Source: DATBGO01 sp963785765 (GTDB lineage: Bacteria; Actinomycetota; Actinomycetes; Streptosporangiales; Streptosporangiaceae). From it: 64,000 bases of DNA. The stretch spans positions 42,016 through 106,015 of the forward strand of contig CAWAWM010000011.1 of assembly GCA_963785765.1 (NCBI GenBank). Reading direction: 5' to 3'. Below, in pieces: positions 17,020 through 25,550 of this stretch. The notes beneath the pieces were generated by a model. That model saw nothing but the letters and a program-made list of their open reading frames with translations, had not been told where the DNA came from and ran no database searches. Position 1 is the stretch's first letter, and each line of letters starts with the position of its first letter. Both the position numbers and the translations under genes were made by a program.

Positions 17020-17130
17020 GCCGGTTGCACAGCAGGCCGGTTGCACAGCAGGCCGGTTGCACAGCAGGCCGGTTGCACAGCAGGCCGGTTGCACAGCAGG
17101 CCGGTTGCACAGCAGGCCGGTGGAATGACA
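17019..17130. repeat. 16-bp tandem repeat array
   Basis: Six perfect consecutive copies of GGCCGGTTGCACAGCA (17019-17114) followed by one degenerate copy. The array starts exactly at the stop codon of copy 2 and lies upstream of the TetR gene. Perfect identity of the copies points to recent expansion or ongoing slippage. Confidence 0.92.
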
Positions 17131-17288
17131 GGCCAGGTGGAATAGTTGCCCAGTGGAATGGCAGGCCCGGCGAAAATCCGGCGGTCCCGGCGCCCAGTAG
17201 GGCTAGTCTCGCCTGCATGGACGGCGAAGCGGACTGCGGGCCATCGCGGCGAGGTCGCAGCGGGCGCGCTCCCGCGGGAGGAGACACA

Positions 17289-18092
17289 TTGGTCGGCGAG
17301 CAGGTGAGAGTCCAGGCAGTGCCCGGGCAGCCCCAGGTCGGCGTGATCCGCGGCGGCCGGTCCGGACTCGAGGCTCCCGCGGCTGACTCGGCTGCCAAGG
17401 AGCCGGCGGCCACCGGTTCTGCGGCGGCCAAGGAACGGCCCGGCGGAGCGGCCCGCTCCCAGCGGCCCTCGCTGGGCGGTGGCGTCCCTGCCCAGGGCCG
17501 CGAACTGGGCGCACAGGGCCGCAAGACCGTGCGTAAGCTGCTCGATGCCGGCCTGGCCGAGTTCGACGAGCGAGGCCTGCAGGCGGTGCGCGTCGACGAC
17601 GTGGTGCGGCGGGCGAAGACATCCCACGGCACGTTCTATCTCTATTTCGCCAACAAGGACGACCTGTTCAAGGCGCTGCTGCGAGACGCGCTGCACGACA
17701 TGGGCCTGATCACGGGCGATTTTCCGGTCGTGACCCGCAATGACGCTGGTCGGCAGGCGCTCCGCGACTGGGTAGCGAAGTTCTGCGACACCTACGCCGC
17801 GCATGCCCCGGTAATCCGCATCCTCAGCCAGGCCGACGTGGTCAGCGAGGAAGTCTACGGCGACGGCCTGCAGTCACTTTTCCGGCTGGCCGAAGCGATC
17901 ACCCAGGGCATGACCGCGGCGCGGCCAGCCGATGGCAGCGCGCCGCTCGAGCATGCTGAGCTGACCGCCGTGGCCTGCCTGATGATGTTGGAGCGGGTCA
18001 ACTACCTGCTCAGCGTCGAAGTGCAGCTGCCGCGGGCCGAGATGGTAGACCGGCTCAGCGCCATCATCTACGCGGCTTTCACCTCAGCGTGA
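17289..18092 (+). CDS. TetR family transcriptional regulator
   Basis: Residues from about 75 onward form a TetR DNA-binding domain: RKTVRKLLDAGLAEFDERGLQAVRVDDVV, then the helix-turn-helix RRAKTSHGTFYLYFANKDDLFKALL. A ligand-binding region of about 130 residues follows. The TTG at 17289 follows GGAGGAG by six bases and is my preferred start (267 residues); an ATG at 17217 in the same frame is possible. The N-terminal 75 residues are disordered, rich in Ala/Gly/Pro. No adjacent operon is an obvious target. The gene lies between two tandem repeat arrays. Confidence 0.86.
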   Translation: MVGEQVRVQAVPGQPQVGVIRGGRSGLEAPAADSAAKEPAATGSAAAKERPGGAARSQRPSLGGGVPAQGRELGAQGRKTVRKLLDAGLAEFDERGLQAVRVDDVVRRAKTSHGTFYLYFANKDDLFKALLRDALHDMGLITGDFPVVTRNDAGRQALRDWVAKFCDTYAAHAPVIRILSQADVVSEEVYGDGLQSLFRLAEAITQGMTAARPADGSAPLEHAELTAVACLMMLERVNYLLSVEVQLPRAEMVDRLSAIIYAAFTSA

Positions 18093-18288
18093 GGCAGTAC
18101 TCGTCGTGCGGCAGTGCTCGGCCCGCGGCAGTACTCGTCGTGCGGCAGTGCTCCGCGTAAGGCAGTGCTCAGCGTGCGGCAGTGCTCGTCGCGCGGCAGT
18201 GCTCGGTGTAAAGCAGTGCTCGTCGTGCGGCAGTGCTGAGGCAGTGCTCAGCGTGCGGCACTGGTTCATCGTGCGGCACTGCGCGCCC
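18093..18288. repeat. 17-18-bp imperfect tandem repeat array
   Basis: About eleven copies of a unit like GCGGCAGTGCTCGTCGT lie downstream of the TetR gene. The last copies enter the end of the folP2 coding sequence (stop at 18266). Copies differ at several bases, so this array is older than the 16-bp one at 17019. Confidence 0.85.
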
Positions 18289-19114
18289 AGCTGACCGCCT
18301 CCAGTGCACGCCGGGCCGCCGGCACATCGTGCACCCGCACGACCCTGGCTCCCTGCCAGGCGCAGATCGCCAGCGCGGCGAGCGTGCCCTGGCCCCGCTG
18401 ATCAGCGGGCAGGCCGAGCGTCTCCCCGATGAAGTCCTTGTTGGAGACCGCGACCAGGACTGGCCAGCCGGTGCCGACCAATTCGTCCAGCCTGCGGGTG
18501 ATGGCCAGGGAATGCCAGGTGTTCTTGCCGAAGTCGTGCGCCGGGTCGATCAGGATCGCGTCCGGCCGCACCCCGGCCGCGACCGCCCGGCGCGCCTGCG
18601 CGGTCACATAACTGGTCACCTCGGCCACCACGTCGCCGTAACCGGGCCGGTGCGGCCCGGAGCGCGGCGACAGGCCGCCCGCGTGTGAGCAAACCAGGCC
18701 AATCTGGTGGGCGGCGGCCACCTCGGCGAGGCGCGGGTCCGCGCCGCCCCAGGCATCATTGAGCAGGTCCGCGCCGGCCTCGGCCACCGCCTCACCGACC
18801 TCGGCCCGCCAGGTATCGACGCTGATCACCACGTCGGGATGCGCCTCCCGCACCGCTGCGACCAGGCCGGTAACCCGCCGGATCTCCTCGGCCACATCGA
18901 CCTCGGCGCCCGGGCCTGCCTTCACTCCCCCAATGTCGATGATGTCGGCCCCGGCCGAGACCGCCTGCCTGACCGCCGCGATCGCGGCGCCGAACTCGTA
19001 GGTAGCCCCGTGATCGAAGAAAGAATCCGGCGTCCTGTTGATCACGGCCATGATCCCGAACGTGCCGTCGCGCCACTCCCGGCGCCCGAGCCGGAGCGTC
19101 CTGGGGGTGGTCAC
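18266..19114 (-). CDS. folP2: dihydropteroate synthase paralogue (FolP2 type)
   Basis: 282 residues from GTG 19114. The pterin-binding TIM barrel is recognisable from IMAVINRTPDSFFD, ADIIDIGGVKAGPG, VISVDTWRAEV and LLNDAWGG. The sequence is close to mycobacterial FolP2, whose role as a true dihydropteroate synthase has been doubted. A catalytic role in folate synthesis is therefore likely by family but not certain. It is divergent from guaB1, with 37 bases between the two starts. The last codons carry the edge of a tandem repeat, so the C-terminus may vary between strains. Confidence 0.87.
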   Translation of the reverse strand: MTTPRTLRLGRREWRDGTFGIMAVINRTPDSFFDHGATYEFGAAIAAVRQAVSAGADIIDIGGVKAGPGAEVDVAEEIRRVTGLVAAVREAHPDVVISVDTWRAEVGEAVAEAGADLLNDAWGGADPRLAEVAAAHQIGLVCSHAGGLSPRSGPHRPGYGDVVAEVTSYVTAQARRAVAAGVRPDAILIDPAHDFGKNTWHSLAITRRLDELVGTGWPVLVAVSNKDFIGETLGLPADQRGQGTLAALAICAWQGARVVRVHDVPAARRALEAVSWARSAAR

Positions 19115-19151
19115 GGGCGCCAGGATAGGCGCTACAGGGCAGAATCGAAGG
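19115..19151. promoter_or_regulatory. 37-base divergent intergenic region between folP2 and guaB1
   Basis: Only 37 bases separate the two starts, so the promoters must overlap each other or the coding regions, and leaderless transcription of at least one gene is likely. No classical ribosome site precedes the guaB1 GTG. Confidence 0.4.
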
Positions 19152-20603
19152 GTGCGATTCCATACTGAGCAACAGCCCGCCCACGACCTCACCTACAGCG
19201 ACGTGTTCCTGGTGCCGAGCCGCTCGGCAGTCACGTCGAGGCTGGCCGTGAGCCTGGCGACCCGCGACGGCAGCGGCACCACGATCCCGGTCGTGGTCGC
19301 CAACATGACCGCGGTGGCCGGGCGGCGGATGGCCGAGACGGTCGCCCGCCGGGGCAGCCTGGTCGTGCTGCCCCAGGACATTCCGGGCGACGTGGTCGCG
19401 GAGGTGATCGCCTGGGTGAAGGGCCGCGACCTGATCTACGACACGCCGCTGACCCTCGGCCCCGATGCGACCACCGGTCATGCCCTCAGCCTGCTGCCCA
19501 AACGGGCGCACGGCGCCATCATCGTGGTCGCCGACGGGCGCCCGGTCGGGGTGGTGACCGAGGCCGACTGCCAGGGCGTGGACCGATTTACCCAAGTGCG
19601 GCAGGTCATGTCCACCGGATTGTTCACGCTGACCGCCGGCACCGACCCCGAGCATGCGTTCAATCTGCTGTATGAAGGCCGGCACCGGCTGGCCCCGGTG
19701 CTCGATGATGACGGCCGCTGCGTGGGCATCCTGACCCGCACCGGAGCGCTGCGCTCGACGATGTACGAGCCGGCCGCCGACGCCGGCGGGAGGCTGCGGA
19801 TCGGCGCGGCGATCGGCATCAACGGGGACGTGGCCGCCAAGGCCAAGCTACTGCTGGACGCCGGCGCTGACCTGCTGGTCATCGACACCGCGCACGGTCA
19901 CCAGGACCGCATGATCGATGCGCTGCGGGCGGTGCGCGGCGCGATGGGCAGTGCGGCGCCCGGCAGCCCGCCGCTGGTGGCCGGCAACGTTGTGACCGCG
20001 GCCGGAGTCGCGGACCTGGTCGAGGCTGGGGCAGACATCGTCAAAGTGGGCGTGGGCCCCGGCGCGATGTGCACCACCCGGATGATGACGGGAGTCGGGC
20101 GGCCGCAGTTCAGCGCGATCCTGGAGTGCGCTGCGGAAGCGCGGCGCGTCGGCGCGCACGTCTGGGCGGACGGCGGTGTCCGGCACCCGCGCGACGTCGC
20201 CCTCGCGCTCGCCGCCGGGGCATCCAACGTGATGATCGGCTCGTGGTTCGCCGGGACCTGCGAATCACCAGGCGACGTGTTCAGGGATGCCGAGGGACGG
20301 CTGTACAAGGAGAGCTTCGGCATGGCGTCGGCGCGGGCGGTCCGGCTGCGGACCGCCACCGACTCGCCGTTCGACCGGGCTCGCAAGGAGCTGTTCGAAG
20401 AGGGCATTTCGACCTCGCGGATGTACCTGGACCCGCAGCGCCCCGGCGTCGAGGACCTGATTGACGGGATAACTGCCGGGCTGCGCAGTGCATGTACCTA
20501 TGCTGGCGCGAGTGACTTGGACGAATTGCATGAGCGGGCGGTGGTCGGAGTTCAGGGAGCTGCGGGCTACACGGAGGGAATGCCGTTGCCTACCGGCTGG
20601 TGA
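19152..20603 (+). CDS. guaB1: GuaB1 family IMP dehydrogenase/GMP reductase-like protein
   Basis: 483 residues from GTG 19152. The catalytic loop GPGAMCTTRMMTGVG contains the active cysteine; DTAHGHQDRM and VKVGVGPG are nucleotide and phosphate-binding parts. Two CBS-like segments lie between residues 95 and 205 (LPKRAHGAIIVVADGRPVG and EGRHRLAPVLDDDGR). In mycobacteria GuaB1 has been characterised as a CBS-containing GMP reductase rather than an IMP dehydrogenase; the same is likely here. It would return GMP to IMP in purine salvage. Its 3' end overlaps the next gene's likely start. Confidence 0.88.
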   Translation: MRFHTEQQPAHDLTYSDVFLVPSRSAVTSRLAVSLATRDGSGTTIPVVVANMTAVAGRRMAETVARRGSLVVLPQDIPGDVVAEVIAWVKGRDLIYDTPLTLGPDATTGHALSLLPKRAHGAIIVVADGRPVGVVTEADCQGVDRFTQVRQVMSTGLFTLTAGTDPEHAFNLLYEGRHRLAPVLDDDGRCVGILTRTGALRSTMYEPAADAGGRLRIGAAIGINGDVAAKAKLLLDAGADLLVIDTAHGHQDRMIDALRAVRGAMGSAAPGSPPLVAGNVVTAAGVADLVEAGADIVKVGVGPGAMCTTRMMTGVGRPQFSAILECAAEARRVGAHVWADGGVRHPRDVALALAAGASNVMIGSWFAGTCESPGDVFRDAEGRLYKESFGMASARAVRLRTATDSPFDRARKELFEEGISTSRMYLDPQRPGVEDLIDGITAGLRSACTYAGASDLDELHERAVVGVQGAAGYTEGMPLPTGW

Positions 20604-21657
20604 CGCGGGCCGCGGGCCGCGCCGGCTCCCGGGCGGCCAGGCGCGGTGGCGGCGGCTGATCGCCGGTGCACTGGCCGGCGGGATCCTGATGGCCGGGGCC
20701 GGGCTGTCGGTACCCGCCGCCGCCAGCGCCGCGCCCAGCACTCTCGCCGCGCCTAGCACTCTCGCCGCGCCCGGCACCGTCGCGGTGCCCGCCGCCCGGG
20801 CCGAGCAAGCCGCCACATCCGCAGCTGCCGTGCGGGCCGCCGGGCCGCGCGGGGTACCGGGGCGGGGCGCCGAGCTGGCCAATGCCGCCACCGGCCGCCG
20901 GCTCTGGGGCCGGGCCGAGAACACCAGGCGGCCAATGGCCAGCATCACCAAGGTGATGACCGCGCTGGTGGTGATCCAGGCCGGCCACCTGAACCGGGAG
21001 ATCAGGATTTCCGCCGCCGTCCCCGCCTACGTGCGCAGGTACGACGCGGGCAGCGCCGGGCTGCGGGCCGGGGACGTCCTGACCGCGCGCCAGCTACTGG
21101 AGGGGATGCTGCTGCCGTCCGGCTGCGACGCCGCCTACGCCCTGGCCTCCGCCTACGGGCCGGGCTGGCGGGCGTTCGTGGCCAAGATGAACGCGACCGC
21201 GCGGAAGCTGGGGCTGCGATCCACCCACTTCGCCAACTTCGACGGGCTCCCCTGGCCGACGGGCACCTCGACCTACTCGACCCCGAACAACCTGCTCGTC
21301 CTGGGCCGGGCGGCGATGCGGCTCGCCGTGTTCCGGCGCATCGTGCGCCAGCGGACCCACTACCTGGCCGCGACCCGGCAGCATCACGCCTACCGGTGGC
21401 GGACCACCAACCTGCTGCTCGGCGCCTACCCCGGTGCCGTCGGGATAAAGACCGGCTGGACCAGCCAGGCCGGGTACTGCCTGCTGTTCGAGGCCAGCCG
21501 CGACGGCCGCACCCTGATCGGCGTGGTACTGAGCGCGTCGACGACCAGTCCAGCGGCCCGCTTCACCGCCGCCGCCCGGCTCCTGGACTGGGGATTCGGC
21601 ATCGCCCGCACCGCGCTGCGGCCTCGCTGGCTGTCCCCGGGCCGGTATCCGGACTAG
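20530..21657 (+). CDS. D-alanyl-D-alanine carboxypeptidase (peptidase S11)
   Basis: About 375 residues. A signal sequence, RWRRLIAGALAGGILMAGAG, ends at an ASA|AP-like site, then a Ala/Pro linker. Motifs: SITK (nucleophile Ser and Lys) in MASITKVMT, KTG in GIKTGWTSQAG, and, in place of the usual S-x-N, the sequence SGC in LLPSGCDAAYALA. It trims peptidoglycan stem peptides outside the membrane. ATG 20530 is inside the 3' end of guaB1; other starts (20488, 20500) are possible and none has a good ribosome site. Confidence 0.88.
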   Translation: MSGRWSEFRELRATRRECRCLPAGDAGRGPRRLPGGQARWRRLIAGALAGGILMAGAGLSVPAAASAAPSTLAAPSTLAAPGTVAVPAARAEQAATSAAAVRAAGPRGVPGRGAELANAATGRRLWGRAENTRRPMASITKVMTALVVIQAGHLNREIRISAAVPAYVRRYDAGSAGLRAGDVLTARQLLEGMLLPSGCDAAYALASAYGPGWRAFVAKMNATARKLGLRSTHFANFDGLPWPTGTSTYSTPNNLLVLGRAAMRLAVFRRIVRQRTHYLAATRQHHAYRWRTTNLLLGAYPGAVGIKTGWTSQAGYCLLFEASRDGRTLIGVVLSASTTSPAARFTAAARLLDWGFGIARTALRPRWLSPGRYPD

Positions 21658-21723
21658 CGCATCAGGCGGGCGGCACCGGCCACATGGCCGCGCGCGCTGG
21701 CCCGGCTCGCCTACCTTGGTGCC

Positions 21724-22425
21724 ATGGCAGCGCCCAGTGGTCCACCCAGGCCCGTCGCGTCTCTCGAGGAGCCGGCGACCAGCGTGCTCGTAGTGGAAGA
21801 CGATCCGGGCATCGCCACCCAGTTGGTGCGCGGCCTGTCCAGGGGGGGCTACCGGGTCGACCACGTGATAACCGGCACCGAGGCCCTGGCCTGGGGTGAT
21901 CCGGACGTCGTGCTGCTCGATCTCGAACTGCCTGACATCGATGGCGTGCAGGTCTGCAGACAGCTCAGGGAGCGATCCAGCGCGGCGATCATCGTCGTCA
22001 CGGCCCACGGCGAGGAGCCCGACCGGGTCAACGCCTTGGATGCGGGCGCGGACGACTACCTGGTCAAGCCGTTTGGCCTCGCCGAACTGCAGGCCAGGAT
22101 CAGGGCCGTGCTCCGCCGGGTACGGCCAGGGGGCGAGCTGATCAGGCACGGGCCGCTGACCGTGGACCTGCGGACCCGCAAGGTGCTGGTCTCAGGCCAG
22201 GAAGTGGCGCTCACGCCCAAGGAGTTCGACATCCTTGAGTGCCTGGCGACCGATCCGGGGCGCGTGGTGAGCAGGCAGGAGATCCTCGAGGGCGCCTGGG
22301 ACGCGCACTGGTACGGACCAACCAAGGTGCTGGATGTGCACGTGGCCGCGTTGCGCAGGAAGCTCGGCTCACCCGGCCTGATCGAGACCGTCTACGGCCG
22401 TGGCTTCCGGCTCGGCGAGGCCTGA
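21724..22425 (+). CDS. OmpR/PhoB family response regulator
   Basis: 233 residues. Receiver domain with VVEDD, the phosphorylated Asp in DVVLLDLELPDIDG, and LVKPFG; C-terminal winged helix with LTPKEFDILECLA and DVHVAALRRKLG...ETVYGRGFRL. It binds DNA as a dimer on direct repeats. It is followed with a TGATG overlap by its sensor kinase. A direct repeat at 23817-23833, just downstream of the kinase gene, is a good candidate target, which would make the redox cluster its regulon. Confidence 0.93.
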   Translation: MAAPSGPPRPVASLEEPATSVLVVEDDPGIATQLVRGLSRGGYRVDHVITGTEALAWGDPDVVLLDLELPDIDGVQVCRQLRERSSAAIIVVTAHGEEPDRVNALDAGADDYLVKPFGLAELQARIRAVLRRVRPGGELIRHGPLTVDLRTRKVLVSGQEVALTPKEFDILECLATDPGRVVSRQEILEGAWDAHWYGPTKVLDVHVAALRRKLGSPGLIETVYGRGFRLGEA

Positions 22426-23792
22426 TGACGCGCAGGATCGTCCTGACGATCTTGACGCTGATCGTGGCCCTGCTCGGCCTGATCGCCGTCCCGCTTGGCC
22501 TGATCACCGCCGGCCAGGACCGCCGTGACTTCACCAGCGAAACCGTAACCGCGGCCCAGACGCTGGCCAGTGCCGCCGAGGAGAAACTCGGGGACCGAAC
22601 CGACGCGCCAGCCCTCAGCCGGTCAATCGCCCGGCTGCAGCGCAGCGGCGATCAGGTGGCGCTGTATGACCGGGCCGGAACCCGGCTCGCTGGCAGCGGC
22701 CCGATCGCCGCGGCGGCCAGCGTCCGCCGGGTGCTCTCCCGCTCGGTGGCCGCCAGCTATCCGGGCGATGATCGGCTGGTCGTGCTCGCGCCGGTGCCGC
22801 CCGACGAGGGCGGCCGGGCGATCGGAGTGATCGCGCTGTCCCGGTCCACCGCGCCGCTGCAGCAGCGGATCACGGCGCTCTGGATCTGGCTGGCGGCCAT
22901 CTCGGCAGCCGGCCTGCTGGCCGCGGCCGCAGTCGCGGTGGCGCTGGTGCGCTGGGTCAGCCGCCCGCTGGTCGCGCTCGATGCGGCCGCGCGTCGGCTG
23001 GGCGAAGGCGCCCTGGATACCCGGTCACCTGTGCAGAGCGGTCCCACCGAGGTTCGCAGGCTCGCGGCAAACTTCAACACCATGGCGGGCCGCCTCGAAG
23101 CACTGGTCGACGGCCACCAGGCGATGATGGCCGACGTGTCGCACCAGCTCCGGACTCCGCTGGCCGCGCTCCGGCTCCGGCTCGACGTACTCGCGCAAGA
23201 CGCCGGCGAGGCGGTAGCGGGCGACCTGGCGGGGGCCCAGGAAGAGGTGGCGAGGCTGTCCCGGCTGGTCAACGGCCTGCTGGCGGTGGCCAGGGCGGAG
23301 AACGTGGTGACCGAGCCGGTGACCGTCGCCGCGGACGTGGTGATCAGGGACCGGACGGCCGCCTGGCACCCGGCCGCCGAGGAGCGCGGCGTCACGCTCG
23401 ATGTCAATGTGGAACCAGTGGGTGTCCGGGCTGGTGAGGGCCAGCTGGAGCAGATACTGGACAACCTGCTGGCCAACGCGCTCGACGCGGTCCCCGCAGG
23501 CGGCAAGGTCTGGGTGAGCGGCCGGCCCGCGGGCCCGCGGGCGCGCATCGCGGTGGCGGACGACGGTCCTGGCATGACCGCGCAGCAGCAGCGGTCCGCC
23601 TTCCGGCGGTTCGCCAGCACAACACCCGGCGGTACCGGGCTCGGCCTGGCCATCGTGCACCGGCTGGTGACATCCAACGGCGGCTCGGCGGCGCTTTCGG
23701 ACACGCCTGGCGGCGGCCTGACCGTCACGCTGGAGCTGCCCAGCGCGCCGCGCGACCGGGGACTACGCAGGTCAGCCGCAGGATCATCCTGA
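22425..23792 (+). CDS. sensor histidine kinase
   Basis: 455 residues: transmembrane helix 1 (residues 3-27), an extracytoplasmic sensor of about 115 residues, transmembrane helix 2 (IWLAAISAAGLLAAAAVAVALV), HAMP domain, phospho-acceptor H in DVSHQLRTPLAALRLRLD, and an ATPase domain with DNLLANALDAVPAGG, VADDGPGM and GGTGLGLAIVHRL. ATG 22425 shares bases with the response-regulator stop. The signal sensed is unknown; the neighbouring electron-transfer genes suggest a redox, metal or envelope signal (inference). Confidence 0.93.
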   Translation: MTRRIVLTILTLIVALLGLIAVPLGLITAGQDRRDFTSETVTAAQTLASAAEEKLGDRTDAPALSRSIARLQRSGDQVALYDRAGTRLAGSGPIAAAASVRRVLSRSVAASYPGDDRLVVLAPVPPDEGGRAIGVIALSRSTAPLQQRITALWIWLAAISAAGLLAAAAVAVALVRWVSRPLVALDAAARRLGEGALDTRSPVQSGPTEVRRLAANFNTMAGRLEALVDGHQAMMADVSHQLRTPLAALRLRLDVLAQDAGEAVAGDLAGAQEEVARLSRLVNGLLAVARAENVVTEPVTVAADVVIRDRTAAWHPAAEERGVTLDVNVEPVGVRAGEGQLEQILDNLLANALDAVPAGGKVWVSGRPAGPRARIAVADDGPGMTAQQQRSAFRRFASTTPGGTGLGLAIVHRLVTSNGGSAALSDTPGGGLTVTLELPSAPRDRGLRRSAAGSS

Positions 23793-23816
23793 GGTCGTAG
23801 TCACATTTACCGCTTC

Positions 23817-23833
23817 TGAACGTTTCCTGAACC
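23817..23833. promoter_or_regulatory. direct-repeat binding site for an OmpR/PhoP-type regulator
   Basis: CTGAAC occurs at 23817-23822 and again at 23828-23833, exactly 11 bases apart. Read on the other strand this is GTTCAG-n5-GTTCAG, similar to the 11-base direct repeat units bound by Streptomyces PhoP and related regulators. It lies upstream of the small membrane protein and the redox genes, and just after the regulator/sensor pair. Confidence 0.55.
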
Positions 23834-23982
23834 GGTTCCGGCAACGCCAGCGGGCAGGCTAGGGAATGCGACGCCCCGGGAGCGGGCCGTCGCGTTGGAC
23901 TCCAGCACTGCCCAGCGGCCCTGAGCCGGCCAGCCGGACCCTCCCCCGGACCGACGAACAGGACTATCAGGAGCATTCAGGT

Positions 23983-24382
23983 ATGCCCCATTCAGCCGAC
24001 CACGCCGTCTGGCGCCGTGACGAGCGGCTCTCGCGTACCCGCAAGGTGTCGCTGTGGGTCGCGGGCGGTGCCGCCGCAGCATCGCTCGGCCTCGGCACCG
24101 CCTTTGCGCACGCGCTGCCCGGGCACCGGCCGACCGCCAGCGGAGCGCAGCCAGGCCGGCAGTGGCCAGGGCAGCACGAGCCAGGGCAGCACGAGCCAGG
24201 GCAGCACGAGCCAGGGCAGCACGAGCCAGGGCAGCGCGAGTCAGGGCCAGGGCGGATCCGGGCACCCAGCGGCCAGCCCGTCCGCCGCGCCCGCCCGCCA
24301 TCACCACCACAGCCTGGCGCCGCCGCAGCAGCCGCCCGCCACCACTCAGGCGCCGCCCCAGACCACGTCGGGCGGGTCATGA
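23983..24382 (+). pseudogene. small membrane protein with Ser/Gln repeat and His/Pro tail (frame broken)
   Basis: ATG 23983 follows CAGGAG and starts MPHSADHAVWRRDERLSRTR, then a membrane helix (VSLWVAGGAAAASLGLGTAFAHAL). The expected tail, with SQGSTSQGS repeats, APARHHHHSLAPPQQPP and TTSGGS, is in the next frame and ends at the TGA at 24380-24382. The two halves together look like the small protein that precedes ferric-reductase-like genes in related actinomycetes. The break lies near 24140-24160, at the start of a five-copy 15-bp repeat. It could be a real mutation, slippage or a sequence error. If unshifted, the first frame runs to 24444. Confidence 0.55.
24166..24240. repeat. 15-bp tandem repeat inside a coding region
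   Basis: Five head-to-tail copies of CCAGGGCAGCACGAG, the last with one change. In the probable reading frame it encodes repeated SQGST; in the other frame PGQHE. A unit of 15 bases keeps frame whatever the copy number. Confidence 0.9.
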
Positions 24383-24440
24383 CCGGCTCCGCACCGGGCG
24401 GCACGCGGGCGGCACTCAGCAGCACACCGGGTGGCCGTCC

Positions 24441-25550
24441 ATGACCGGCGCGCTGGCGGCGGGGACTTCAGGCCCGAGCCCGCTGTGGTACGCGACGCGC
24501 GCTACCGGCGTCGTCGCGCTCGTGCTGCTCACGGTCACCGTGGTGCTCGGCATCGCCGGGACCGCCCGGGTCGCCACGCCGCGCTGGCCCCGGGTCGTCA
24601 CCGCCGGCCTGCACCGGAACGTCGCGCTGCTGGTAGTGGCCTTCGTCGGGGTGCACATCCTGACCACGGTCCTGGACAGCTACGCACCGATCGGCTGGAT
24701 CTCGGTCGTGGTCCCGTTCACCTCCGCGTACCGGCCGCTGTGGCTCAGCCTGGGCACGATCGCCTTCGATCTGCTGATCGCGCTGATCGTCAGCAGCCTG
24801 CTGCGGGCCCGGCTCGGTTACCGGGGCTGGCGGCTGGTTCACTGGTTCGCCTACGTGGCGTGGCCCGTCGCGCTCTGGCATGGCCTCGGAACCGGGACCG
24901 ACAGCCGGCTGCCGTGGCTGCTCGCGCTGGATGCGGCGGCGGTGGCCGCCGTGGCTTGCGCGGTGTGGTGGCGGATGTCGCTGCCCGAGACCGCGCCGCG
25001 CCCGCTGACCATGGTGATCGCGGTCACCGCGGTCCCGCTGGCCACCATCATGTTCATGCTGGCCGGGCCGCTGCAGCCGGGCTGGGCCCGCCGGGCCGGG
25101 ACACCGGTGCGGCTGCTGGCCGGCCAGTCAGTATCGGCTGGCTCCAGTGCTGCGGCTGGGGTCGGGCCAGCAGCCGGGACGCCGTCGGCTGGCTTGCCGT
25201 CGGGCGGCCCGTTCACCGGCCAGGCGTCCCGCAGCAGCGGTCCGGGCGACGGCCAGGTGACGATCACGGTAACGGCGACGACGAGCGGGACGCCCGCGGA
25301 GGGCCTCATCGTGACGCTGCAGGGCACGCCGGATGGCGCGGGGGTGTCCCTGCAGCGCGGCACGGTGCGCGTCGGCCCCGCGGGCAGCGCGACCTCCTAC
25401 GCCGGGCCGGTGGTGGCGCTCGACGGGCCGCAGCTCGTCGCGGACCTCAGCAGCCAGTCCGGATCGAGGGCACAGGCCAAGATCAGGCTCGAAGTCGCCG
25501 GTGGCCGGGCCACCGGACGGCTGACCATCAGCAGCGGCGACCGCGAATGA
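24441..25550 (+). CDS. ferric reductase-like transmembrane protein
   Basis: 369 residues, ATG 24441. Six to seven membrane helices occupy residues 15-215. Paired histidines in GLHRNVALLVVAFVGVHIL and RLVHWFAYVAWPVALWHG match the haem-b ligands of the ferric reductase/YedZ/NOX-type domain. The C-terminal 150 residues form a Gly/Ser-rich linker and a beta-rich domain (GQVTITVTATTSGTPAEGL) probably outside the membrane, resembling FMN-binding-type companions. It should pass electrons across the membrane, supplied by the flavoprotein and ferredoxin encoded next. The end overlaps the next ATG (ATGA). Confidence 0.8.
   Translation: MTGALAAGTSGPSPLWYATRATGVVALVLLTVTVVLGIAGTARVATPRWPRVVTAGLHRNVALLVVAFVGVHILTTVLDSYAPIGWISVVVPFTSAYRPLWLSLGTIAFDLLIALIVSSLLRARLGYRGWRLVHWFAYVAWPVALWHGLGTGTDSRLPWLLALDAAAVAAVACAVWWRMSLPETAPRPLTMVIAVTAVPLATIMFMLAGPLQPGWARRAGTPVRLLAGQSVSAGSSAAAGVGPAAGTPSAGLPSGGPFTGQASRSSGPGDGQVTITVTATTSGTPAEGLIVTLQGTPDGAGVSLQRGTVRVGPAGSATSYAGPVVALDGPQLVADLSSQSGSRAQAKIRLEVAGGRATGRLTISSGDRE

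Noticed and set aside
17019..17130. Short regular repeats resembling a CRISPR array
   Set aside because: Units are head-to-tail with no spacers, and there are no cas genes nearby; the same applies to the arrays at 18093 and 45357.
24054..24440. Arg/Ala-rich N-terminal extension of the ferric-reductase-like protein
   Set aside because: It is the 15-bp repeat read in a non-coding frame; the ATG at 24441 after GGTGG begins a typical protein.
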